From positions 3,782,001 to 3,846,000 of the forward strand of contig CAXXEH010000003.1 in assembly GCA_963677935.2 (NCBI GenBank): 64,000 bases of DNA, given 5' to 3'. How positions within the stretch are numbered: the stretch's first letter is position 1; the number at the start of each line of letters is the position of its first letter. Source of the stretch: JAAFHB01 sp963677935 (GTDB lineage Bacteria; Bacteroidota; Bacteroidia; Bacteroidales; Prolixibacteraceae). The notes under the pieces are model-generated. The model was not told the DNA's origin, made no database searches, and worked only from the letters and a program-made list of their open reading frames with translations. Positions 1 through 8,422 of this stretch are shown piece after piece. Both the position numbers and the translations under genes were made by a program.

Positions 1-116
1 GGAAAGTTTTAATAAATTCCTGATAACGAGCGGGATGCAAACGTAAAAACCAGAATTGGAAGGAATAATCTCATTGTGAATGGTTTAGCTGGTTGGTTAA
101 TGCACTTTGAATCTTG

Positions 117-731
117 CTACTTTAACAGAATTACAGGTGATTTGATTCTACTTTCAAGTTCTTTCAGGCTGATCTCCTCCAGGGTAGCTTGTGCAGTATT
201 GCTAAACCATCCGCAAAAGAGCACTTTTTTAGTTGAAACAGATTGAACCACTTTCCAGCAATAGGAGGGAACAGCGACTTTACCGATCCTTTTATTTCCG
301 AAGAATCCCCCGCAAACGATATAAAGTTTATCGGTTTGGGACCATTTCCTGATTTGTGTTTCATTCTTTTTCCAGATACCACGATTAAGGTTCGGCGTTT
401 GGGGCAAGCAATTGTAGTATCTGAAAGTTAGTTCATCCTTTGTGCAATCATATGCAAAATCTTCTGCATTTGCAAGGTGTCCCTTTTCATAATGACTCCC
501 CTTAAAATCATCATCAGTAGCACATTGTAGATTAGGCTCATCATTCTTGAAATGGAAGTTCTCCCGTTTGCAATCGCCTCCCCCTTTGTACAGGATATAA
601 CTGATATATCTCGGGGCATGAAAGGTGTTGCTAAAATCGACTTTATAGATCCCCTTATCTACTATAAGCTGCGAGAAGACAGAGCCCCACAGACCCAGAA
701 TAAGGGAGAATGTCAGAATTATTCTTTGCAT
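117..731 (-). CDS. Secreted DNA/RNA non-specific endonuclease (NS family)
   Basis: 204 residues with an N-terminal signal peptide (about 1-20, ending VFSQ), so the product is exported. The Endonuclease_NS beta-beta-alpha-metal core is visible: a KGH motif at 83-85, a conservative variant of the usual RGH, with H85 as the expected general base. It is followed by N107, the PQTPNLN stretch, N116 and E124 for Mg2+ binding (the usual N...N...W...E pattern). Members cut single- and double-stranded DNA and RNA, often for nutrient scavenging. The protein is somewhat shorter than Serratia nuclease but the core is complete. It stands alone, divergent from the esterase gene at 919. The family is secure; the substrate is inferred. 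Confidence 0.85.
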   Translation of the reverse strand: MQRIILTFSLILGLWGSVFSQLIVDKGIYKVDFSNTFHAPRYISYILYKGGGDCKRENFHFKNDEPNLQCATDDDFKGSHYEKGHLANAEDFAYDCTKDELTFRYYNCLPQTPNLNRGIWKKNETQIRKWSQTDKLYIVCGGFFGNKRIGKVAVPSYCWKVVQSVSTKKVLFCGWFSNTAQATLEEISLKELESRIKSPVILLK

Positions 732-854
732 TTTTCGATATTGATAGATACAATTAATTGAAAGATAGCTAAAAATATTTTAGGTGACATTCTTATCATG
801 GCTATTTCATCTGTTGGTATTTTATTGTGAAATTAACATCTTTCGCAATAAATC

Positions 855-884
855 TTTCGTTTAAATTCTTTTAATATATCTTTG
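855..884 (+). promoter_or_regulatory. Candidate Bacteroidota promoter for the esterase gene
   Basis: A perfect TAnnTTTG -7 box (TATCTTTG, 877-884) lies 18 bp downstream of TTTC (855-858), a near match to the -33 TTTG element. Transcription would start near 890, about 28 bases before the ATG at 919. This is a pattern match only. Confidence 0.45.
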
Positions 885-918
885 AAAACAAAATTTTAAA
901 GGCAATCGCAATACGACT

Positions 919-1833
919 ATGAAAAAACGAATTACACTATCGTTCTTTTGCATTTCACTCCTGCTGTGTAACTTAAAAGCACAGGAAATCATCCCGTTAT
1001 ACAATAAGGAAATCCCCAATTCGATCTCCTATCCGATGAAGGAAGTTACACTTAATTGGGATGGCCAATTTGGGGGTTACAGAAATATCTCCAAACCAAC
1101 CCTGGAAATTTATCTTCCAGTGAAAGAGCAATCCAATGGATCAGCAGTGATTATTTGCCCCGGGGGTGGTTACGGAATGGAAAGTTACCGTCTGGAGGGA
1201 CTCAATATTGCCAAAACATTCATCAATCACGGTACCGCAGCCTTTATCCTGAAGTACAGGTTACCATCCGATTCAATTATGCCAGACAAATCGATTGGTC
1301 CGTTACAGGATGCTCAACAGGCGATAAAACTGGTGCGCCAGTGGAGTGCTAAATGGAATGTTGATCCGAATAAGATAGGAATTATGGGGTTTTCGGCTGG
1401 CGGACATCTTGCCTCCACTGCCGGAACCCATTTCGATACCTGTCTGGTCGCCAATAAAAAGAATATAAGTGTTCGTCCCGATTTTATGATCCTTATCTAT
1501 CCTGTAATCTCCACGAATGAAAAGCTTACACATCCAGGTTCATTGCGAAATCTGCTGGGATCAAATCCTACGGCAAAGCAACTTGAATTCTTCTCGAATG
1601 AACTACATGTAACCGATCAAACCCCTCCGACCTATCTGACTCATACAGGAGATGACAAGGTGGTGGATGTGGATAACAGCATTACTTTTTATGAAGCGCT
1701 AAGGCATCATAAGGTGCCTGCGGAGTTGCATCTCTATCCAAAAGGGAATCATGGCTTTGTATTGTCCATCCCAACAGAGGAGTGGATGTCCCCTTTATTT
1801 CTTTGGATGAAGAGTAATAAATGGATGAACTAA
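919..1833 (+). CDS. Secreted alpha/beta-hydrolase, carbohydrate esterase-like
   Basis: 304 residues with a signal peptide (1-22, ending LKAQ). The fold is alpha/beta hydrolase of the BD-FAE/acetyl-xylan-esterase-like group: oxyanion-hole motif PGGGYG (81-86), nucleophile elbow GFSAGG with S159, an acidic residue in HTGDDKVVD (about 245-250), and H278 in GNHGF. This is a full catalytic triad in the right order. Such enzymes remove acetyl or feruloyl groups from plant or microbial polysaccharides. It lies beside a glycosidase operon but on the other strand, with its own promoter candidate, so a role in glycan de-acylation is an inference from neighbourhood and family. Confidence 0.8.
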   Translation: MKKRITLSFFCISLLLCNLKAQEIIPLYNKEIPNSISYPMKEVTLNWDGQFGGYRNISKPTLEIYLPVKEQSNGSAVIICPGGGYGMESYRLEGLNIAKTFINHGTAAFILKYRLPSDSIMPDKSIGPLQDAQQAIKLVRQWSAKWNVDPNKIGIMGFSAGGHLASTAGTHFDTCLVANKKNISVRPDFMILIYPVISTNEKLTHPGSLRNLLGSNPTAKQLEFFSNELHVTDQTPPTYLTHTGDDKVVDVDNSITFYEALRHHKVPAELHLYPKGNHGFVLSIPTEEWMSPLFLWMKSNKWMN

Positions 1834-1866
1834 ATTCAGGATTGATCTACACAGATAAAAAACCTG

Positions 1867-2928
1867 TCATCCAGCCTTATTTGCAAGAAAAGTATCAATC
1901 CTTAATTTAACATTTTGCCTGATATTCATCCAGAAGAGATTGTAATCGTAAATATGGAGGTTTTTTATTTCCGATTTCTTCTCATCCAAAACTGCTTCGG
2001 TATCCACCCAGAGTATTTTAGCAGATGGGGCAATTTCTGTACCAACCGTATGAGGGATGATATTACGTAAACCGTTCATTATCCCCTGGTGCAGATCCTT
2101 TGATGCCGGTTTTTCTTCAGTTGTCCATGTCAGCGGATTCACACAAACCGAATTGCCATTCTCAGCTGCTACCCCTTTGGGGACCTCCCCTTTTGCATAA
2201 CTGCGCCACCCGACAAAACATCCGATCTGGTTGGCATGATCACCGACTGGAAGCCTTCGGAATGCATCTTTCCTGATCTGATAACCGATCACGTAGGCAC
2301 AAACCAGTCGTTTCTGCAAAGGCTTTCCGTCGAAAAACTCCTGCAAAAGCCGGATGGCATGAAGACTCCCCTGACTATGGGATGCAATAATAATCGGACG
2401 GTTATTATTGCAATTTTTCAGGAAATAAAGAAATGCCTGTCGGATGTCACTGTACGCAAGGTCAAAAGCCTTTTTTGCGGATGGAGTGCCATAAACATAA
2501 AATGCCTTCATATTGGCCTGTCGGTACCGGGGGGCAAACACCCGGCAACTGCCGTTAAAAACTGTTGCCTGAAAAAGGATAGATCTAGAGTCTGTTGTAT
2601 GATTGACTATTGTATCGCTCAGGTCACCATTCCAGGCTGCTGTTTCAGCTTCTCCAAAGAAGGATGTAGGATGGATAAAGAAGACATCGGCCCGCTCATC
2701 CCTGGTCTCTGATCTTAAAAAATCGGGGATACTATCGCTGGTATCCTCCTTAAATGGGGAGGCGGCCCAATTGTGGAGATTGCTGTAATCGGGTTCCGGA
2801 CCACTGTTTTCAACTGTATTACGATCCAATTTTTGCTCCCCGATCGTTTTAATGATCCTCCCCCGTTTTTCGGACGGCGCAAAAGCAAAAAGGGTGAGTG
2901 CAAGTAGTATAAAAACAAGATATTTCAT
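1867..2928 (-). CDS. DUF3089 alpha/beta-hydrolase-like protein
   Basis: 353 residues with a signal peptide (about 1-17). The central region matches DUF3089: DVFFIHPTSFFG at 81-92, APRYRQANM at 132-140 and a nucleophile-elbow-like IIASHSQGS with S185. The family has an alpha/beta hydrolase fold and no established substrate. It lies 37 bases downstream of the GH92 gene at 2966 on the same strand and may be the last gene of the glycosidase operon. An esterase role is inferred from the Ser motif only. Confidence 0.7.
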   Translation of the reverse strand: MKYLVFILLALTLFAFAPSEKRGRIIKTIGEQKLDRNTVENSGPEPDYSNLHNWAASPFKEDTSDSIPDFLRSETRDERADVFFIHPTSFFGEAETAAWNGDLSDTIVNHTTDSRSILFQATVFNGSCRVFAPRYRQANMKAFYVYGTPSAKKAFDLAYSDIRQAFLYFLKNCNNNRPIIIASHSQGSLHAIRLLQEFFDGKPLQKRLVCAYVIGYQIRKDAFRRLPVGDHANQIGCFVGWRSYAKGEVPKGVAAENGNSVCVNPLTWTTEEKPASKDLHQGIMNGLRNIIPHTVGTEIAPSAKILWVDTEAVLDEKKSEIKNLHIYDYNLFWMNIRQNVKLRIDTFLANKAG

Positions 2929-2965
2929 AAGATTTAATGTAATAACCTCAGATTTTAAATTACAT

Positions 2966-5329
2966 TTATTGATGTACCGGCAGATTGGTCATCTCAAAAC
3001 GCAAAGTTCCACCACTGGCTATCTCTGAATGGTGAATCCAATAACGATTAAGAAGAACCTCATTCAACCACACTGTTCGAACATATTTATTTTCAGGCGA
3101 ATAATTATCTGCCACAATGGTTAGAATTTTGTCCCCTATTTTTATCGTTGCCTTTTTAAAAAGAGGGGCTCCAATCTGGTAGCGGTCCGATCCGGCAACC
3201 GGATATAAACCAAGCGAACTCCAGACATACCATGACGAGAGCGTCCCTGCATCATCGTCGCCATCAATACCTTCATATCCCGCACCATACTTATTATCAA
3301 GAATCCACCGCACCCATTTCTGGGTCAGATCGGGACGACCTGCAGAATTAAAAAGATAGGCGGCATGAAGATCCGGCTCATTCCCATGCCAGTAATAGGA
3401 ACCGGGGCTCCAGGTTCCCCGTTTGGGATCTGAAAGTGCGAAGAAATCATTGAGTTCGCTGACAAAATAATCATTACTTTTAAATAACGAGATCAATCCG
3501 TCCGGATCAAAAAACAGCGCCCAACGCCATTGCAATGCACTCCCTTCAACATAGCCATTTGTGTATTTATGATTAAAATCGAGATAGGTTAATTTTAGTG
3601 GCTTAAAATTTTTCAAGAATTCGCCTGAGGTAGTCCTGGGGTGGAAGTATTGAGTTTCCGGATTCCAGATATTCCGGTAATATTGTGAGTGGTCCGCAAA
3701 TAATTTTGCATCCTCTTGGTGCCCAAGCTCCTTAGCAAGTTTCGAAACGGCGTCATCCGCATAGGCATATTCGAGGGTTTTACTGACCGACTTATCCATC
3801 AAATCATCTGGACAATAGTGATATTTCAGGCAATCGTCCATCCCACCCCTTGGGTTATAACCTTCCCTTTTTGGTTCAATACCTAAAGCAGCCTTGCGCA
3901 TGGCCTGATAAACGGTCTCCACATCAAAATCCTTTATCCCTTTCAGGTACGATTCGGTAAGGACAATATCGGCTGAAGCGCCAAGCATTGAACCGGTATA
4001 ACCATATCCTGAAGGCCATCTTGGAAGAACGCCACCCTGTTCACACATTTTTACGAGTGATACCATCATATCGCGCTGTTCTTTTGGAGCAATTAAAGTA
4101 AAAAGCGGGTGGATGGTCCGAAAGGTATCCCATAACGAAAGATCAGTAAAATAACGGTAATCGGTTGTCTGATGAACCTTTTTATCAAAACCCATATAAT
4201 CGCCATTTACATCATTAAAAAGTGTGGGCATCTGCAAGGAGTGATAGAGTGCCGTATAAAAAATATGCTTCTGATCATCACTGCCCCCATCTATTTTTAT
4301 CGAGGCCAACCGATCTTCCCAGGCCTGTTTCGCTTTGGAAACCAGATCATCAAAACTCAGATTATCTGTCTCTGCCACAAGATTTGCACGGGCATTTTCG
4401 ATGCTTACATACGAGATTCCCAGTTTAAGCACAATAACCTGATCACCTTCTGATTTATTAAAACTCAGGTCAACTCCAACCCGATCTCCTTTAACAGCCG
4501 GTTGGTTTTTAAAGACACTTTTACCAGACCACAAACTATAACTGGAAAAGGGCTGGCTGAAATGAGCTGAGAAATAAATTTTTTCCCCTCCATATCTTGA
4601 GGCAAAGGAGCCAAATGTCCGGATAGTTCCCACAACCTCCTGTTTTTCGGTCAGTATCTGCACCTCACCTTCTGTAGTTTTGCTCTTCCCAAGGGCACTC
4701 GAAACATCAATCAGAATATGAGGGTGCTCTTCCCCCGAAAAGGTATAACGGTGTACACCCACTCTTTCACTTGCCGTCAGTTCAGCCAGAACATTCTGTT
4801 TGCGAAGCTTTACCGAATAATAACCAGGAAATGCGACTTCATCGCTATGTGAAAACTCACTGTAATGCTCATTCAAATAATCGTTTACTCCGTTTTCACC
4901 CATGCCCGGAATGACCCGAAAATGTCCTCCCTCGTAAGCTCCTGTCCCAATCATCCGGGTATGGCTGAAACCCATCATCTTGTGATCACCATAATAATAA
5001 CCTGCGGTACTTACTGTTTTTTCATCACCAAACAGGGATCCAAGGAAGAATTCGGTATCAGGACTTAGCCGCACCATCCCGAAAGGAACAGTTACTCCTG
5101 GAATATCGTCGGCGCTTGTATAGGTTGGGAATCCACCCGTTCCGATAAAAGGGTTCACCCACTTCCCTAGTTCTCCGGGTCTGACGGGAACGATCATCAT
5201 CTGCCCCTGCTTTGTATTAACCGTCCGCTGATAGGAGATATAGCTGGTAAATATCACAATTGCACACATGAGCAACAATGATATAACAATATAGATCAGA
5301 ATCTTAAATACTTTTTTAAGTCGTTCCAT
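2966..5329 (-). CDS. GH92 alpha-mannosidase, membrane-anchored
   Basis: 787 residues. GH92 enzymes are inverting, Ca2+-dependent exo-alpha-mannosidases. N-terminal domain motifs include NPFIGTGG (59-66), PFGMVRLSPDT (82-92) and FSHTRMIGTGAYEGG (121-135). In the catalytic domain, WHGNEPD carries E651, the presumed general acid, and GDDDAGT (690-696) supplies acidic residues expected to act in base catalysis. A hydrophobic helix at about 11-32 follows basic residues and looks like an uncleaved anchor. Unlike its two paralogues it lacks C-terminal CHB_HEX_C and PA14 domains. It is separated from the other glycosidase genes by 261 bases that hold a palindromic repeat, so it may have its own promoter. 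The linkage it cuts cannot be read from sequence. Confidence 0.9.
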   Translation of the reverse strand: MERLKKVFKILIYIVISLLLMCAIVIFTSYISYQRTVNTKQGQMMIVPVRPGELGKWVNPFIGTGGFPTYTSADDIPGVTVPFGMVRLSPDTEFFLGSLFGDEKTVSTAGYYYGDHKMMGFSHTRMIGTGAYEGGHFRVIPGMGENGVNDYLNEHYSEFSHSDEVAFPGYYSVKLRKQNVLAELTASERVGVHRYTFSGEEHPHILIDVSSALGKSKTTEGEVQILTEKQEVVGTIRTFGSFASRYGGEKIYFSAHFSQPFSSYSLWSGKSVFKNQPAVKGDRVGVDLSFNKSEGDQVIVLKLGISYVSIENARANLVAETDNLSFDDLVSKAKQAWEDRLASIKIDGGSDDQKHIFYTALYHSLQMPTLFNDVNGDYMGFDKKVHQTTDYRYFTDLSLWDTFRTIHPLFTLIAPKEQRDMMVSLVKMCEQGGVLPRWPSGYGYTGSMLGASADIVLTESYLKGIKDFDVETVYQAMRKAALGIEPKREGYNPRGGMDDCLKYHYCPDDLMDKSVSKTLEYAYADDAVSKLAKELGHQEDAKLFADHSQYYRNIWNPETQYFHPRTTSGEFLKNFKPLKLTYLDFNHKYTNGYVEGSALQWRWALFFDPDGLISLFKSNDYFVSELNDFFALSDPKRGTWSPGSYYWHGNEPDLHAAYLFNSAGRPDLTQKWVRWILDNKYGAGYEGIDGDDDAGTLSSWYVWSSLGLYPVAGSDRYQIGAPLFKKATIKIGDKILTIVADNYSPENKYVRTVWLNEVLLNRYWIHHSEIASGGTLRFEMTNLPVHQ

Positions 5330-5379
5330 TTGTAAATTTAGAGTGTCAAAACTTCAACAGTCCTGTTATAATTGAAATT

Positions 5380-5456
5380 GATACAAAGCTGCGGAGCAGC
5401 GTCATCTTTGTAGTTATCGATCGAAGGAGAAAACGGAGCCACGTAGTGGCGACATC
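5380..5456. repeat. Interspersed double-hairpin repeat, copy 1
   Basis: Two perfect short palindromic hairpins, GCTGCGGAGCAGC (5388-5400) and GCCACGTAGTGGC (5438-5450), are linked by a segment containing ATCTTTGTAG. The same two hairpins, in reverse order and orientation and with the same linker word, occur at 46337-46442, so this is a dispersed REP-like family. It lies between two glycosidase genes. Confidence 0.6.
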
Positions 5457-5590
5457 TTTTTATAATATTAATAGTTAAGGCATTGCGAAATACTTCCTGA
5501 TTTCAACCGGACACCAACCTCTTTTAACATAAAACCTGTGTCTGATTTTCCCATTTTGCTCTCAGCATTTCAGACTAAGGATTCAACTCA

Positions 5591-7195
5591 TTATTTAATC
5601 TCCATCAACAATCGTTCACCTGGTTTTAATTTGATTGAAAGTCCATTGCGCAAATCTGATCCTAAGTATTTCCCTTTTAATTCGAGGTTATCTGAAATAA
5701 CGCTGTATGTTTTTTCAGATTCAGCAATAAACCATTCGGGGAACTGGTTGATACGGGGATAATCGATTGGCAGATGCAAATTCTCTTCATGTCTTTTGAA
5801 GTCAAAAACCAGTTTCCCCTGCCACTCCTTTTCAGCAGAAATGGCAAGAAAAAGCTTCCCGTTTTTCATCTCGGCACCGATTTTTAAATCACTTCTCCAG
5901 GGTTGCAGGTGAGTTCCCTGGGTTTTCCATAAGGCGTACATGATGCTGGTGCGGGCAAAATTGCCATCTCCATGCCAACCCTCAACGATCCCGTCGGGTC
6001 TCTGAATTTTCCACATCACCTGCATTTGGCTGTCAATCCACTCTTTCAGCTGAGGAACCATTTCGCGGTTGTAAAGGTTTATTCCGCTTTCAAGTGCATC
6101 AGCATAACCATCCATGCTCTTCCCTTCCCAGGGATAGTTCCGGTATTTGAGATCCAGATTGCTGATCACTGACAAAAATGCCTGACGGTATTTTTCCGTT
6201 TTATCAATCAGATAGACAGAATAAAAAGCATCAAAAGTATAGCCCCAGGTATCGGCAATTCCCTTATCCTCAACCGAACCAGTGACGGGGTTCACTGCAT
6301 TGTAAAACAACCCGTCGCTGTTGCGGCCCACAGCTAACACGCGGTCGAGCAGCCGGTGCATCGGTTCCTGGTATCTTCTCTTTTTTTCGGGTTTGACAAA
6401 ATTCAGCGCAACATACAGTTCACTTAGCCCACCTATAATTTCACAACCATGATCGCGTAATCGGAGGTAAGGTAATTTATCGAGATCACGTTCACCCAGC
6501 ATGTAATAATCCCCGATCTTTTCGGCCCAATCAAGAAATTTTTTATCCCCGGTCATCCAGTAAACCCTGACCAATGTCTGGAGCATATCCCCATTCACCT
6601 CTTCTGAAGCAACTTTATAGGGCCCCAGAATATCAATATCCTTAAATAAAGTGTAATATTCCGGAAGGTCGTTCAGCATCTCCATCATCCGGTCGCTCCA
6701 GGGCGACTTCCCGATATATTCACACAGCGGAATGATGCCATCTTTCATATACTCGGCAGTCCCGAAAATAACCCAGTGCATATCCGGCTTTTCAGTTTTA
6801 AAATTCCGTTTCGAAAAGGAATAAGTATCAGGTAATGATTTGACCCGCGAGGTGAGTTTACGCTCTGCACGCAACATGTCAAGCATTGTTCCTTTATACA
6901 AATCTTTATCAAGCAGATAGGTTGTCAACACCATAAAGGCCCAGTTGTCTGCAGCCGAATTATGCGGTTCCCAAATATCTTTGGCTGTGGTGAGGTTTGT
7001 GGGGATCAATCCACTGGCGCTATCGCGATGCTGCATCCACCCTTTTACAAAATTCAAAGACCGAACAAAAGCTTCGCTGGCAATGATCCCATTTTTTATG
7101 GCAGCCTCGTATCCCTTTTTGTCCCTGGGGGATGAAGACCCTGTTGTCGAGGTGAATGCAAAAAGAACGATTAAAAGGATCAGATTTAGTTGCAT
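5591..7195 (-). CDS. Predicted secreted (alpha/alpha)6-type glycosidase, family not recognised
   Basis: 534 residues with a signal peptide (about 1-19). Repeating helical segments with aromatic and acidic residues (for example HNSAADNWAFM near the start, ADTWGYTFDAFYS in the middle, YPWEGKSMDGYADALESG later) suggest a six-hairpin toroid as in many glycoside hydrolases and lyases. A small beta-rich C-terminal segment follows. I cannot assign a CAZy family or a catalytic pair. It sits 4 bases downstream of the sialidase-fold gene and is surely co-transcribed with it and the GH92 genes, so it probably acts on the same glycan. Confidence 0.55.
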   Translation of the reverse strand: MQLNLILLIVLFAFTSTTGSSSPRDKKGYEAAIKNGIIASEAFVRSLNFVKGWMQHRDSASGLIPTNLTTAKDIWEPHNSAADNWAFMVLTTYLLDKDLYKGTMLDMLRAERKLTSRVKSLPDTYSFSKRNFKTEKPDMHWVIFGTAEYMKDGIIPLCEYIGKSPWSDRMMEMLNDLPEYYTLFKDIDILGPYKVASEEVNGDMLQTLVRVYWMTGDKKFLDWAEKIGDYYMLGERDLDKLPYLRLRDHGCEIIGGLSELYVALNFVKPEKKRRYQEPMHRLLDRVLAVGRNSDGLFYNAVNPVTGSVEDKGIADTWGYTFDAFYSVYLIDKTEKYRQAFLSVISNLDLKYRNYPWEGKSMDGYADALESGINLYNREMVPQLKEWIDSQMQVMWKIQRPDGIVEGWHGDGNFARTSIMYALWKTQGTHLQPWRSDLKIGAEMKNGKLFLAISAEKEWQGKLVFDFKRHEENLHLPIDYPRINQFPEWFIAESEKTYSVISDNLELKGKYLGSDLRNGLSIKLKPGERLLMEIK

Positions 7196-7199
7196 TGTA

Positions 7200-8396
7200 T
7201 TATTTTGTAAAAATGTCCTTATGGCTGAGCTTTCTGAAATTCTTTATCCGGTGAAAGGTCAGAAAATTTGCATTGTGGAAATTATCTGCCCCTCCAAATT
7301 CATCATCGAAAGCGGTTCGCGACAGGAAGATGATGTCTTTCCCATCGAATTGCCAATCAATATATTGAAATCCATGTTTGAATACTTCCGGATGGTGTAG
7401 CAGCACTTTATTGACCGTCCAGTTTTTCAAATCCTTTGAACTTTTAAGCACCAGTGTATTTCGGACAGATCCGGCATCCATATGGGTGAATTCGGGAGTA
7501 ATCATGTTGCTGATCGTCCAATAAATTTTTGATTGATCATCATATCGAATTGAAAACTTTCGGGAACCTCCCACAAAATCGATGAACCCGGTTGAGGGAT
7601 CAAAAGAGGCGGTTAATCCATCCTCGCTAATATTTACAATAGCGGCCAGTTCGCGACCTTTCTCCGAGGTGGCCACCCGAAGAAAATCGACCATTTTTCC
7701 TTCAGGTGTAACAACCGCATTCCCCTCTATCCAACCACCAAATTTGCCATCGAGATAAGCCGGATTATGGGTCAGAAAATTGGTAGAGGTCCAGCTTGCT
7801 GCATTTAAAAGGTCTGCATCCAGAGGCGCAGAGACCGCCATTGCACTGTAACGGAGCCCCCATTTTGTGCTTTCCGACTTTGCATTTTCTATGGCTCTCC
7901 AGATTCGTCCATTATGAATCAACATGGGCATAGGGGCGGTATGATATTCCCCTTCGCGTAACAGACCTGTTGCACTGTTGGTAGGTTCTGTCCAGGTATT
8001 CCCTCCGTCGGTCGAACGGCGGATGATTAAATTACCATGATGCTTCCAGGTTCCCATGATATATAACGCATTTTTATGGACAAAAAGATTGGACCAGAAC
8101 TGACCATGAATTTCAGAGATTTTCGTCCACGACTTACCCCTGTTGGTCGATTTATAAACAGCTGTCAATGCCTCTGAATGTTCTGTTGTAGCTGGCCCAA
8201 AATGGTCGTGCGATGCGACATAATCACCATTTGGAAGGATGCAGATACTTGGCGAGCCGATGAATACTTTAGTGGATGCAGGGATATGATTCACGACTAC
8301 TCCGGGAACCTTTGCCATTTGGGCATTCAACTGAAACCGGGTTCCAAAGATGAATAGTAAGAGAAATAAACCAATTAAAAGTTTTCCTGTTTTCAT
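7200..8396 (-). CDS. Secreted sialidase-fold (BNR repeat) protein
   Basis: 398 residues with a signal peptide (1-25, ending LNAQ). Asp-box-like repeats are visible at STNRGKSW (83-90) and STDGGNTW (128-135), typical of the six-bladed sialidase propeller. The first strand reads GSPSICILPNGDYVASHD (47-64); no clear FRIP arginine motif is seen, so it may not be a true sialidase. Its place in the GH92 operon suggests action on a sugar cap or another linkage of the same glycan. Gaps to its neighbours are 26 and 4 bases. Confidence 0.7.
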   Translation of the reverse strand: MKTGKLLIGLFLLLFIFGTRFQLNAQMAKVPGVVVNHIPASTKVFIGSPSICILPNGDYVASHDHFGPATTEHSEALTAVYKSTNRGKSWTKISEIHGQFWSNLFVHKNALYIMGTWKHHGNLIIRRSTDGGNTWTEPTNSATGLLREGEYHTAPMPMLIHNGRIWRAIENAKSESTKWGLRYSAMAVSAPLDADLLNAASWTSTNFLTHNPAYLDGKFGGWIEGNAVVTPEGKMVDFLRVATSEKGRELAAIVNISEDGLTASFDPSTGFIDFVGGSRKFSIRYDDQSKIYWTISNMITPEFTHMDAGSVRNTLVLKSSKDLKNWTVNKVLLHHPEVFKHGFQYIDWQFDGKDIIFLSRTAFDDEFGGADNFHNANFLTFHRIKNFRKLSHKDIFTK

Positions 8397-8422
8397 ATTA
8401 TTACGATTTATACGATTTAATT

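Noticed and set aside
1..116. Gene fragment at the window edge
   Set aside because: No frame with recognisable coding character; I see nothing supportable there.
7200..8396. True exo-alpha-sialidase
   Set aside because: Asp boxes are visible but the FRIP arginine motif and a full arginine triad are not clear, so only the fold is claimed.
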